This document shows positions 38,540 through 50,154 of a stretch of 64,000 bases of DNA, in pieces (the stretch's first letter is position 1; every line of letters begins with the position of its first letter). The stretch is from Symsagittifera roscoffensis (lineage: Eukaryota > Xenacoelomorpha > Acoela > Convolutidae): contig NC_087067.1 in assembly GCF_963678635.1 (NCBI RefSeq), positions 26,789,547 through 26,853,546 on the forward strand, in the 5' to 3' direction. The notes beneath the pieces were generated by a model, which saw only the letters and a list, made by a program, of their open reading frames with translations, was not told the origin of the DNA and made no database searches. Both the position numbers and the translations under genes were made by a program.

Positions 38540-40150
38540 GCTTTAAAATATAACCAAGTATCTACTGCTTGTACGACATCTTACAACTGCTTCCCTTTCA
38601 GTTGCCACCAAAAATTGGTATACACATGTAATGCATGATTTGGAACATATTCGTTTGAAGTGCAACCAAGTCCATATACTTTGGAAACTGAAACTGTCAT
38701 CGCATGTACAAAAATTTTGAACAACCAAATGGTACGCTATGGTTTCGACTTCACCTGAGCTAATAAATCTTTCAATCTATTCGAAATCATAACCAGAAAA
38801 AAATGTAGTTATTACAGTCGACAAGTTTATTTCTTCTCAGTTCCCAATCATTGTCTCCACGGTTGTGATCGTCTCAAAAGCAGACAATCTAGAAGCGTGT
38901 TTCTGAAGCAAACTCTAGATTGTCTGCTATTTAGACTATCACAACCGTGGAGACAATGATTGGGAACTGAGAAGGAATTTTGTCGACTGTAATAATTACA
39001 TTTTTTTATGCTGAGCGTTTTGTGAGATAATACTACTGATGTTTGAACCTTTTTGAACAACAGAAACAATTTTGACATTCTTTCTAGGCTTTTGGTCGGA
39101 TTTAATGAGTACATTGAATTAGTGAAAACGACAAACTAGTAATTTCACCTCATTATCAACGCGTTAAAGACTTTAATTTGAGGTCACGTGCAGCGTGCTG
39201 TGTCCTAGTTAGATCAAAATAATTTGAAGGTGTTGGTGCTATTGACCCAGAGTAAGTCCAGTCCAACAATGCAAAAACCCAATGTTGACGCCGTGTTGAA
39301 GAAGAATCAAACATTTTTCTGTGTCCCAACTGCAATTTCTAACCGTTTTGTCTCCTTTCTTAACAAAATCACAGAACAAAAAATTTTAACGTGATCTTTG
39401 TCGGTCAATTACGGCAATCTACAATTGATGTAAAGAAGACTCACTTGCAGATGCAATTCACTGATCTGGAAATCCAGGCACTTTTTGCCTTCTAATGTAA
39501 CAGAAGCATTCCTAAATGGATAAAAGCAGATTTTGTTTTTGATTTCAACAAAGTTTGTTCAATTGTCGAACCAAAAAGCGAGTGAGATGCCTCAAAGCGC
39601 AATGATTTAATTTTTTCCCATGGCACGAGATCTTGTATCTAATATGAGCACAAATGCAAGAAGAACATCGGGTTTAATGAACACGAAAACCGATTTTATG
39701 ACTGCGCTCTGCCGGATGATTACGTATTATGGACCGAAGCTATTGACACCGCAGTTTTTGAGAAATGGTGGTAGCTTAAAACCCAAACGCTCTGTCAGAA
39801 CGTCCAACTTCATAAATTTAAAGGTAGCCGCTTTCCGAGTACGGCTTATCATGCAACTCCTTTCGATGGTTCAAAGAATCGAAAGTTACTTTAGGACAGC
39901 GTACTGCACTAATGTTACATAACCTTGGTAGTTAATGTTCTGATGGTGAACTTCGCCGTCAAATTGAAAGATGATTAGCGCTACAAGAGAACCATTTACT
40001 TTACCAAAAAACTTCTGCTGAAGTGTATTTTTGACGAGCCGTGGATGAACATGTCGTAATCCAATACATTGATCATTTTTTTTAAATGAATGACAATATT
40101 TCTTTTTCATTACGTGTTGCTCAATTTTCAAAATTAATATCAATCTTTTT
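38540..40150. repeat. left unit of a second tandem duplication
   Basis: Matches 40290-41600 block by block: TTTCAGTTG(C/T)(G/C)ACCA, GAAACTGTCATCGC, GCAGC(G/A)TGCTGTG(T/C)CC, GAAGAATCAAAC, TTTGTCGGTCA, and ATGATTACNTA...CGGACCGAAG. The hairpin at 38801-39002 interrupts this unit only. Confidence 0.6.
38801..39002. repeat. long near-perfect hairpin (fold-back element)
   Basis: Left arm 38801-38893 and right arm 38914-39002 are inverted copies with a 20-base spacer. Long uninterrupted matches include CAGTTCCCAATCATTGTCTC with its reverse complement, and AGCAGACAATCTAGA with TCTAGATTGTCTGCT. The sister duplication unit lacks it, so it probably inserted there. It may be a fold-back MITE or a hairpin-RNA gene. 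Confidence 0.8.
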
Positions 40151-40289
40151 TTTAGGTAACACCAATTTAAGTTACATATGATGTTACTAGTTCTAATGAC
40201 TTGGTCAAAACCGAGTACTGTGGCACACTACATCCTTATAAGTTTGTTTATTTGTCTATAACTTTTGATTCAAAAAAATTGTATAAAAT

Positions 40290-41600
40290 TTCAATTTTTT
40301 TCTTTTGTCAAATCCAAAAATGTACATGTGTTAGCCTTTCAGTTGTGACCAATTTAATTATAAACATGAATTGCAAGGTTTGAAACAGTTTCACTTTCAA
40401 CGCAACAAAATCCATATAACTGAAAAATTGAAACTGTCATCGCTTGTTCAAAAAACTCGAACAACTAGTTTGTACGCTGTTGTTCTCTAAGGATTTGTGA
40501 TTGTATTGGTTGCAGTTTTGATGAGATAATACTGAAGCAACTGATGAATACACTGAATGACAATCAATCACAAACAACATCAGTGTCAACGCTCTGTAGA
40601 ATTGATTTTAGAATGGCAAAGTTTTTTTTGAAAAAAAGGCAAAAGTCACGAGCAGCATGCTGTGCCCCTGTGAGACTGTTGCTGGTATTTGTCCAGAATT
40701 ATTCCAATCCCACAATATAAAAACTCAATACTGACTATGTGTCGTAGAAGAATCAAACTATTTCCAATGTAACAAATGATTTACTTGCTTTTTCTAACCC
40801 TTTGGTCTTGTTTCAAAAAAATTCTACGGAACAAAAATTTTTAACGTTACCTTTGTCGGTCAGTTCACGGGAACCTACGATTAATGTTAAAGCTCGCTTG
40901 AAGCTGCCCCGATTCATTTATGTGATTCATTGGAATTACACTTTTTCCTCTTATGTACAAATGCATGAGAGCAGATATTTTTGGCGTCGACAAAGTTTGT
41001 TCAGTTATCGGACCAAAACCAAAACTGATGCCTCGACGCGCAATGTTTCATTTTTTCCAATGACACACGAACTTGTGTCTAATGAGAGCTTAACTGCGAG
41101 GTGAGCGGGTGTAACATGGCAGTACAAATTGAGAGCTCATCTTTGTGCAGCGTTCTATCCGATGATTACCTAATTCGGACCGAAGTACTCGGCACGTCAA
41201 TGTTTGAAAAACGGTGTTTGCTTTAAACCCAATTGCTAAACCCCGAATACTGCTCATCACATAACTTCTTTTGATATTTCAAAGAAGCGAACTTAACTTT
41301 AGGACATCGTAATGCAGTTGTGTTACAGAACAGAGGAAGTCAACGCTCTAACTGTGACGATCACCGCAAAACTGAGAAACTATCAGCGCTACTAGTAAAA
41401 GAAGAACATCTTCTTTTACCAAGAATTTCAGCTGAAGTTTCTTTCCGCAAGCTTTGATAGGGCCCGTAGAACGGAGGTGATAATTTGAACCAACGATCTG
41501 ATTTTTTTTGTTGAGTGACAACATTTCATTTTCTTTTGGGTATGCTCCAATTGCGAAAAACAAAGCAATCTTTTTTTGCAACATCAATTTCAGCTACATA
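40290..41600. repeat. right unit of the second tandem duplication
   Basis: Diverged copy of 38540-40150 without the hairpin. Two minus-strand frames (39886-40143 and 41348-41587) share an LVAL(I)I.QF core, hinting at an ancient coding segment, but both are short and unsupported. Confidence 0.6.
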
Positions 41601-42359
41601 CCTTATTGCTGCATCTGAGTTTAAAAAAATTTTTAAGACTGGCGAGCTCGAAACAGTACGCTGTAGCTGGCAGATTTAGTAAAATTCTTTCCGACCAAGA
41701 AAGGATTGGGCATGACTGGTGGCACTACATACAAATTTCACAATGGACTCAATAATTTTATCAACGGGACCCTGTAGAGGAGTTTTGTTACTGATGTCTG
41801 TTGAGGGTTCGAATGGCTAGTCATAAGTTAAATGATACTAGGTCTAATGAACTAGCTACATTCTTTCAAATACTCAGTCGAGTTAACGCGTGTTCCTGTC
41901 TCCGCGGAGTAACACCACTTCCGATATGAGACAATCATCACCTACGGGAAAAAGAGTCTTAAGACCATCAAATAGTGCGTCATCCCACAGCTGGTTACTT
42001 AAAACCCAAATAAATATTTTAAAAAATATGCATTGTCATGGTGTACGAACGAGGCTTTGAGCTAAAGAGTCCGTTGCGTTGTCTCGTTTTAAAGCTAACT
42101 CAAGAAATTAAGTTTCGGACTAAATAAAACTGGAGAGTTGTCCTTAGTGTGCAGAGCTCAGTGTTTTGGCTAGTTCAGCTTTTTTAATAAATTTTGAATG
42201 AAATAAACGTTAAAAGTTAGTCTAATTTTGACTCAGTTGAAGCCCGTGTTTGGGACTTTTTACGGAATCGAGATAGCCGTTCGTTTTAAAGTTTTGCTTT
42301 GTCGCAGAAGCCGCTTCCGGATACATGGTCTGCTTAATTGTTTTCCTGTTTGCTGCAGA

Positions 42360-42560
42360 GCAATATTAACACGCGTGTGCGAATCGTGTTTAATGAACTA
42401 CATTCATATCTAATGTGGAACCTTCTACAACCAAAATAAAAAGAGAGACGGCTGATCACAAAGGAGGACACCTACTGGAATAAACAAACCTTCGTTACTG
42501 ACAGATACGTCGAATTTATGCCGCCGAAAGAGTATGAACCCATGCAAGAGTTTTCGAAGT
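42360..42560 (+). pseudogene. possible decayed 3' coding segment
   Basis: After a TTTGCTGCAG splice-like site a frame reads SNINTRVRIVFNELHSYLMW, hits a TAA near 42437, then continues in the same frame for 40 codons (EDTYWNKQTFVTDRYVEFMP ...) to a TAA. The composition is protein-like and the base composition is balanced. One internal stop separates the two parts, so this is a broken gene end or two unrelated pieces. No family recognised. Confidence 0.25.
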
Positions 42561-42719
42561 AACTTTGGATTAATCACAATCAACTTGGACTTGGCTTTAA
42601 TCCAATTTGGGAAGATTTCTATTATGCGTTAAAAGCACGAAATATATGGCGCGTTAAATGTCCCAAATAAGCCAAAATAGCAATCTTTAAACCCACATAC
42701 CTTAACAAAAAATAATCAC

Positions 42720-43210
42720 ATATGAAATCTCTTTTTAAATTTGAGCTCATAACAACAGTATTTTTCGAATGATTTTAAAAAATTCATCAAAAATTGCTAG
42801 TCAAAAAGTCGAAATTTTTCTGTTGAAAAAAATCACCCCAGCGCAAATATTCTGTCACCTTCTTCGAATGTCGAATCACTAATACAATGTTCTCTATGGC
42901 AAGAGAGATTTTTTATCCATCAACTTAAAATTTAAAAATCAGCTTTCCAGGTACTTGGCCCAAACTAGCATATTGAACATAGAAATTTTCAATCATTTTA
43001 ATGCTTGTTGTCGATCGAGAAGGAAGCAAAAAGCTTTTTTCTTGAAACATAATTTTTTTCCTTAAGTTTGTAAAAACCAAATAACTTTGTTATTAAATTC
43101 ACACCAAACTGAACCAAATTGCTATTAAATCCACACTCCGCTAATGAACGTTTGTATGCCTTGTTAAAAAATGAACAATTTTGATCTTTCTTAGATTTGT
43201 ACAGTATCAC
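42720..43210. repeat. dispersed repeat related to 62790-63160
   Basis: AAAAATTGCTAGTCAAAAAG, then CAGCGCAAATATTCTGTCAC here parallel AAAATTGCTAGTTAAAAAAT and CAGAGCGCAAAATTTCTGTC at 63020-63090. Family unknown. Confidence 0.4.
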
Positions 43211-43273
43211 AGCAAGTCTATTGGCTAAAACGGGCTGACCTTTTTAATAACAGTTTGACACCCCCATATACTT

Positions 43274-44617
43274 TTAGGGTTCTTTTGTTTCTCCTGCTAG
43301 TGTGTTCGCCTCAAGGGGGTTTGCTTTGGACGACTTCCGCTTTTTAGGCTTCGACTGGGTGGAAGACCGAGCTCCGCTTCCTTTTCGATAGTCCGAATCG
43401 TTTCCACCAATTGCTTTTGGCTCGTCAAGTTCCGGCCTTTGTTCCACGTTTTGATACTCGTTTTTATCTGTAGGAGTGCCGGCGTTTTTCGGTGGTTCTG
43501 CCGATTCTACAGCTTCGGCGGCTTGCGGCGATGTGGTCTCTACCGCTGCTGTTGCAACGTTTGCTAGAGCACTTTGGGCAGCTGCATTACTTGGACTTGG
43601 CTGGCCTTTAGTTTGATCATTCAGACCTCTAGAGGCAGCGCCGCTTTGAGGATCTTCAACAGCGTTTGATTGGCCTCCTGCTTGCGGGTTTTGACCTTGG
43701 ACCGGTGGGTACGGACCAGTTTGAGTGTGAATTGGAGGGTATGGGCCTTGATGACCTTGAGGTGGTGGATATTGACCTTGAGGTGGTGGATATTGACCTC
43801 GAGGTGGCGGGTACTGGCCTTGAGGCGGAGGATACTGTCCATAAGGTAGCGGATACTGACCTTGCTGACCTTGAGGTGGCGGATATTGGCCCTGAGGCGG
43901 GGGGAATCGACCTTGTTGTCCTTGAGATGGCTGATACTGGCCTTGAGGTGGCGGATATTGACCTTGAGGTGATGGATACTGACCTTGAGGTGGCGGATAC
44001 TGACCTTGAGGTGGGGGATATTGACCTTGAGGTGGGGGATACTGACCTTGAGGTGGCGGATATTGACCTTGGTTAGCCGGGTACGTTTGATTGTTCATTT
44101 TCTGAGGTGCTGCTTGACCTTGATTGTTTTTACGCTCCGATGCCGGAACATTTTTCGGAACACAAGCGAAAAGCGCGATAGCAAAGCACAAAGAAATTGA
44201 AACAGACACAAAACTCGTCCATAACAATACGCCATAGTCACTCGTAGCATTTCCGTAAGAGCTCCAAATTAATGTGAAAACTACACATGCAGTTAAGATG
44301 CAAACTTCGTTGACAACATTGGCAATGAGATTAAGAATATTGAATATTTTTCGTTCATTGTATCTTTGTTTACCACAAAACAGAAGGCACCATGTCACTA
44401 GACACAATATGCATAGCCCCATCGCCATAACATGAGCTATAAATGTCACTGCAGATTCGGCAGGGTAGTGAAAAGTGAAGCCACTATACGAACCTGAGTC
44501 GCCTTCAGGGACGAGAAGGACTCCCCAAGCTGCAAAAGCAGGTATCATAAAACAAAGTGCCAAACTGGTAAAAGCTACGCCTGTTATGCAAAATGATTTT
44601 CCTTGGTTGCAGCACAT
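43274..44617 (-). CDS. four-span membrane protein with PPQGQY-repeat tail, 447 aa
   Basis: Intronless ORF from ATG at 44617. The first 155 residues hold four hydrophobic spans (about 13-34, 57-82, 92-116 and 129-151). Short Cys/Lys-containing ends at both sides fit cytosolic N- and C-termini and a tetraspan or MARVEL/claudin-like fold. The first outer loop contains WGVLLVPEGDSGSYSG but not the GLW-C-C claudin signature. Residues about 185-300 are some fifteen copies of PPPQGQY with variants, a proline-rich disordered module seen in trafficking and phase-separating proteins. The tail then turns Ala/Glu-rich and ends with a basic KPKKRKSSK block. Neighbouring tetraspan genes suggest a local family, but homology to them is not demonstrated. 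Confidence 0.8.
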   Translation of the reverse strand: MCCNQGKSFCITGVAFTSLALCFMIPAFAAWGVLLVPEGDSGSYSGFTFHYPAESAVTFIAHVMAMGLCILCLVTWCLLFCGKQRYNERKIFNILNLIANVVNEVCILTACVVFTLIWSSYGNATSDYGVLLWTSFVSVSISLCFAIALFACVPKNVPASERKNNQGQAAPQKMNNQTYPANQGQYPPPQGQYPPPQGQYPPPQGQYPPPQGQYPSPQGQYPPPQGQYQPSQGQQGRFPPPQGQYPPPQGQQGQYPLPYGQYPPPQGQYPPPRGQYPPPQGQYPPPQGHQGPYPPIHTQTGPYPPVQGQNPQAGGQSNAVEDPQSGAASRGLNDQTKGQPSPSNAAAQSALANVATAAVETTSPQAAEAVESAEPPKNAGTPTDKNEYQNVEQRPELDEPKAIGGNDSDYRKGSGARSSTQSKPKKRKSSKANPLEANTLAGETKEP

Positions 44618-45635
44618 GTTTTTCCTCTAATTTTGGGGGTTTCTAACAAATACTAATTTTCGCCAGAATCGAACGACATTTTGGCCAGAAAAATGAAGAA
44701 TAAGTTTCAATAATTACATTTAAAAAAAGTAATCTAACTTAGTTTATATTGAAAATCAGATCGAGCAAAAAATGATTCCTTGTCGTTAAGTTCTTAAAAT
44801 TGTCAACAGATCATTTTATTCAAAGTGCCCTCGAGTTATGTCACGGATTTTGAAACTTAATGCTCACAAAAAAGGGCAATTGCTTGTGATGCTTATTATA
44901 TGACAAGCTTTGGTTTATTATAACAAATTACCCGATCTTACAATTAGTACACTGTTAGATAATTAGGTTTCAGTTGACCTATTAGGTTTCGGTTTCATGC
45001 ACTATTTTCAAATTCTTGCAACTACACTGAATATATTTATCCATTTTGGAAGTTCTTGGGAATAAAAGAAAGCTGGGTAACGCAAAAAAAAAATCCAGCG
45101 AGCTGGTTCATTTCAAATTTTAAATGTATTCGCTCGATGCAAACCCTAACCTTTTCGCTAGATATTACATAGAAAAAGTGTTTTAAGTTTCAGCAAACAT
45201 CTATAAAATTAATATGCAAGTTTGATACTATTGGACATTTTTTCTGAATAAAAGAACTCTGAAAGATAAAGAACCTCTGAAAAACTAAAGTTCTCCGACA
45301 TTACTTTATTTTAATCCTCAATTTCTTGAAAATGCAATACTTAATTTTCATACGTTCAAAATCGAAGTTTCCATCCAGAAATTTTACGATCGCAGTTTAG
45401 TTCATTCAAGTCTTTAACTTCTATTTCAACAAATTATCGAGTCTCATAGTCTGTGTTTTTAAGAGGGCAATTTCAAGCAGTGCCGAGTTACAAGTGAATC
45501 GTTTTGAGAGCAAAAGCGGCATTTTAAAGCACTCTTTTTGCAATATCAATTTCGAATTGTTCGGTAGGGTTACTTTAACAGGTTACTTTATTTTTCAAAA
45601 AAAAACTCAAATTGAGAATATTCATATCTCGAAGT
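44618..45635. other. upstream flank of the 447-aa gene, no other gene seen
   Basis: AT-rich. Must contain the promoter of the minus-strand gene ending at 44617. No clear TATA box or motif cluster was identified. Confidence 0.4.
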
Positions 45636-45880
45636 AAAATTTTTTTTAGGTCAACAAAAATGATTTTCTGAGCTCTCGCAAATCACGACCCAGACCCTTT
45701 TTTGCAGCATTTTCTGCGCTGCAGGCAAATGTTTTTGAAAAAACAGACTAAAAAAGGCACTTTTTAGGCACTTTTTGGAAAACTTTTTGCCAAAGGCGCC
45801 TTACGAAAAATTTTAGGCTCAGCCAGCCAAAAGTGTATATCTCACAATAGTACAAGGTAGCTTTTCAGAATTCGTTGGGA
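45636..45880. repeat. non-autonomous DNA-element family, copy
   Basis: TTTAGGTCAACAAAAATGAT, TTTCTGAGCTCTCGCAAATC, TGCGCTGCAGGCAAATG, CCAAAGGCGCC and GGCTCAGCCAGCCAAAAGTG are present in family order. Ends lost. It abuts the satellite array. Confidence 0.55.
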
Positions 45881-45889
45881 AATTTTTAG

Positions 45890-47190
45890 AACCTTCACTT
45901 TCAGTTTTCTAAAAAAAAGGAATTCACATCTCGAAAACTATCAAAATTTGAGCAGTCTTTTTTTTATGGCAGTATTTGCAATCTTTGAAAATACACAACT
46001 ACAGGGCTCGGAATTTCACATTAACGAATTATTTTGTAATTTGAGTTTTCTGAAAATTTCCAAAAAATCACAAAAATTTTCGTATCTCCTAAGCAAAAAT
46101 GATTTGGACATTTTTAATTGGATGCCAAAATTGCAACCCCTAAGATTACTCTGACAGCCCCCCAAATACAGGTTAGGAAATTCACACTTTGAAAGAAAAA
46201 AATTAATTTAATTTTCATATAATTTTTTTGAAAAAATCACAAAAAACGTCGTATCTGGAAAACTACAACTATTTCAGCAGTCAAATTGGGAGGCAAAACT
46301 CGCAACTCCTGAGAGCACCCTACAAAGCCTCTAGAGAGAAAAAAGTTTCAAGTTTTGTGGAATTTTTTATACCTAAGTTTTCTGAAAAATTTAAAAATTT
46401 CGAGAAAAAACCTGAAAAAACGTCATAAACTACAAGAATTTGAGCATTCATATTCAGAGGCAAGATTTGAAACCCGCTGAGAGTACCCTCACAGATTCCA
46501 ATAACAGGATTGAGATCTTCAAATTTTTGGAATTTTTTAATATTTAAGTTTTTTGAAAATTTCGGAGAAAATCATAAAAAACGTCATATCTCAAAAACTA
46601 CAAGGATTTGAGCAGCCATAATCAGAGGCTAGATTTGAAACCCGCTGAGAGTACCCTCACAGATTCCAATAACAGGATTGAGATTTTCAAACTTTTGGAA
46701 TTTTTAAACATTCAAGTTTTTTGAAAACTTCGGAGAAACCCATAAAAAACGTCATATCCCAAAAACTACAAGGATTTGAGCAGTCATATTTGGCGGCAGA
46801 ATTCGCAACTCCTGAGAGTACCCTGAAAGAGTCTCACTACAGAGATGGTAATTTCAAGTTTTGTTAAATTTTTATATCAAAGTTTTCTAAAAACTTTTTA
46901 ATAAACCCAAAAAAACTTCATATCTCGAAAACTACAAAAATTGAGCAGCCATAATCAGAGGCAAGATTCGCAACCTTTGAGAGTACCCTGACAGCACCCA
47001 ACTACAGGGTTAGATATTCAAAAATCGAGAATTGTTTCTAAATTAGATTTTCTAGAAATTTTTGAAAAATCTCGAAAATTGCCTATCTCGGAAGCTAAAA
47101 GGATTTGGTTATTCATATATGGAGGCAGGAATCGCAAAACCTGGGAAAACTCTGAAACAATCCTACTATTGGGTTGCTAATTTCAAAGTT
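45890..47190. repeat. satellite array, about eight units of roughly 170 bp
   Basis: A motif of the form CGTCATATCTCAAAAACTAC followed by AAGGATTTGAGCAGNCATAT, GAGGCAAGATTTGAAACCC, GAGAGTACCCTNACAG and GTTTTTTGAAAA recurs starting near 45912, 46075, 46236, 46412, 46578, 46747, 46913 and 47068. The two units around 46570-46740 are closest to each other. The period is close to nucleosome length. Confidence 0.8.
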
Positions 47191-48230
47191 GATGAAATAA
47201 ACACTGAATTTAAACAAAAAAATCGAAAAAAAACATTAACCATTGCAATATACGATATAGCATAAACGTGAAAAAATTCTTCTGTTAAACATGCAAAATA
47301 ATTACGTTGAAAAAGCTTAAGCGTGGCGAGATAGTAAAGCCCGCATTTAAATATATAAAAATATATATAATAGATAATTGATGAAAAGTAAAAAATTAGG
47401 CGACGAGTAGACAGACAATCAATTTAATTAAAAAAGCAGGTATGCAGAGAGACAGACAGACTTAATTTGGCCTCGAAAAAAAATACTGAAAAATTAATGG
47501 CCTTGCGGAAAACTTATTGAAAAATTTCCTTAAGCATTGCAATTCATGAAAAAACTCTTTCGTTGAACATGCAAAATTATTATGCTTAAACATGGGAGAT
47601 AGCTGTCACTCGCGTTTAAATATAGTATAGATAGATAGATTATGAAGTTAACAAACGCCAATTTATCAATGATGCTCCTGGTTCAAAAACTATCTGCAAT
47701 TTTTTGATTTTTTTTCGCACTGAGTAATGTTGCGTCAGCCTCAAGCAACGAGCGCAGATCAGGTGAGTCTCGAACCACCTTCCTTTCGATTGACAAGCGG
47801 GAGAATTATCCAACCCTCACAGCATTGCCAGTGGTATTAGTAGCAGCATGTGAATTATTTGTTGATCACAACTGTAACAAAAATTGCTCCAAAAAACGTT
47901 TTTGATGGTATTTATTCTCCTTTTCATTTTCTTTAAGGCAGGTTCACTGAGAAACCCATTTCAACTACTTGTGAAAAACAATTATGCTCAAGAATAAATT
48001 CAACTATTGAAATTTGGTTGAAACAAGCAATCGAAGGTCCTTTTTAATTTTTTTCTTGAACTTAACTCCATTCGTGTTTTTAATTTAGCTAATTATCAAT
48101 CATAAATAATTACAATACTCATATCCTTTGAATGTGACTTTGTAATTGCACCGAATTTCCCAATCAGAAATAGAAAGCAAACCAATAGAACTTCCGCAAC
48201 TCTTCTCCTCCGAGCCGTACATGACCATGA
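47191..48230. other. no gene seen
   Basis: AT-rich intergenic sequence with a duplicated AAAAACTCTTTCGTTGAACA / AAAAATTCTTCTGTTAAACA block (near 47270 and 47550) followed by GCAAAATNATTA. These are two copies of another small repeat. Confidence 0.4.
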
Positions 48231-48234
48231 CCGT

Positions 48235-48450
48235 GACTCATGATTAATGACGTCATCAATGACGTCATCGAATCTTGTCGTGGCAAATGACGTCATCTTC
48301 CTCGCAAAATGACGTCACTGAGACCTGTCGTGACTTGATAAAAAGCTCGTTGTGACGTCATTGTTAATGATTCCAATCGTATATTGTTCATGACGCAACG
48401 ACATCCTGAGGTGTGAAACCTTTAACATCGTCCTTTCGTTTCTGACGTCA
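48235..48450. promoter_or_regulatory. cluster of CRE-type TGACGTCA sites
   Basis: Six perfect palindromic TGACGTCA octamers occur within about 200 bp (near 48248, 48260, 48288, 48310, 48354, 48443), plus TGACTCA (about 48235) and TGACGCAA. These are consensus sites for CREB/ATF and AP-1 bZIP factors. The cluster sits in the 3' flank or 3' UTR of the claudin-like gene that ends at 48455. It could be an enhancer or an array with another role. No protein evidence is available. Confidence 0.55.
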
Positions 48451-48454
48451 TTGG

Positions 48455-48699
48455 TTACTCAAGCTTCTCGTAACTTTCTTTATCTCTCTCTTTAGATGAC
48501 TTTTTCTTTTCACTCTTCGTTTTGTCTTTGTGTTTTTTGTGCCAGGAGGCGTTGATGAGTGCCGGTACAAACGGGAACGTCAACGCGAAGTGGGCCAGAA
48601 CAAATCCGAAAATGGGCACTATGAAAGACCACCCGATGGTTTGAAAGCTGGTTCGGGTTACTATTCCGATTGACCAGATTGCAAACAGAAAAAGAAAAT
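48455..48699 (-). CDS. claudin-like RS-tail protein, exon 3 (last spans and C-terminus)
   Basis: Follows a CTTTTCAG acceptor and is entered in phase 1, matching the exon 2 donor. Encodes 80 codons to the TAA at 48455-48457: YFLFLFAIWSIGIV (end of span 3), a short outer loop TRTSFQTIGW, a fourth span SFIVPIFGFVLAHFALTFPF, then a Lys/Glu-rich tail ending KESYEKLE. This completes a four-span topology with both ends in the cytosol. The frame has no ATG, so the exon is found only by splice logic. Confidence 0.75.
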
Positions 48700-50154
48700 C
48701 TGAAAAGGAATAAAGTTAAAATTTAGAAAGGAAACAAATTGAAGCAAAGAAAACTCAGTTAGGATTCAAGCAACTTTTTAGTGGACATACCGTATTATTA
48801 ACGTCAGCATAACTCGTTGGCAAAGAGATAAAACGATCAAGGCAAGAATTTTAAAAAAACAAGGCCGTTTTCGGAGACTCGTGTTGCGACAATCCCAAAC
48901 CAAAACAGTATGTCCGAATAAAAATTTGCTGCGACTTTGAGTCACCGAAAAATTTCTTTGCTATTTTATGCGAACAAGAAAATTTTGCACGACTTATCGT
49001 GAAGCACAAAAAAATCTTAAATGTCTTTTTTTCGCGATTTTGTGCAACTAAGGTAACACAGAAAACCATGTTTAATTCACAATACTTATGACGAGACTTT
49101 GCGCGGCCAAGAAAACTCTTCTCAACTTTTTTTTCTAGATTTCAGTTTTTGCTAACAATTTTATTGCTACCAAAAAAAATGTTTTTTTTTCTTTGCGACT
49201 ATGAGCAGACTTCTTGTGACGGTTTTGCCAACAACCAGCGGAAATGCTGGTCCAGCTAACTCCACAATATAAAATTTAAGGATTAGAAGATTGGAAAAAA
49301 GTCATGAACGCAAGTAAACATTAAAAAAAACATAGACTTTTTTGAAAAAATTTCAATTTTCGAGTTTCAAAGAAAAAATAGATGCGCTTTAAGCTCTTTG
49401 AATTTCTAATTCGACTTATCACTGGCTTTTTTTTGAAAACCTTAACCCAAGTTGAGAAAACTTTAACCCAAATTTCTAAAACTATTTCCTGAAACATATC
49501 AAACAAAAAAGTCATCAAAATCTACATAAGTGAAAATAACTTCGCTCTTTTACACTATAATCAGTATGAGTAATGGGATTAGACCGAAAAAGATCTCTTT
49601 TAAAAGAGACGTAACCAAAAAGTTCCGACCAATTTTTTCAAGAATTTTTTCAAGAATAAGTCTGATTCTGACATACCACCGAATGCTTAGATTTTTTGGT
49701 TGCACCTGATTTTGCATTAAAAAAAATACGCTCGGCTAAAATTCCTTCCCAGATCTGGGATGGTCGAACTATACATCTCGACAAACCGTCAAACATGGGC
49801 ACTCTTAAATAAGTCTAATTTTGCAACCACTGTTGTGGACTGGCACTCTAGAACTTGGTCATTTTGTTTCAGTTTATAAAGTTGTTTCGGTTTATGGTTT
49901 ACAGCGCTAAAAATTGCTTTGGGTTGTGCATTGGTATGCGCGACCTCGTTAGTTTCGAGGGCACGAGTGCCAATACACGGGGATTCCTTAATGCTCAGGG
50001 ATTCTCGTGACATCGGGGATTCCTTAAACTTTTCCCTCGATTTAAGGATTTCTCGTACTTATTACGGATTAGTAAGATAAATAATTGCCACTGCACAAAT
50101 GAATACTTATTTATTTATGGATTCCACAAGCTGTTCTGAGTTATGCAATTTTTC

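Noticed and set aside
43666-44076. 136-codon plus-strand ORF of GLEVADIDLE type repeats
   Set aside because: Antisense translation of the PPQGQY repeats of the minus-strand gene.
45890-47190. CRISPR-like regularly spaced repeat
   Set aside because: Units are contiguous and degenerate, roughly 170 bp, in a eukaryotic context. There are no short exact repeats with unique spacers.
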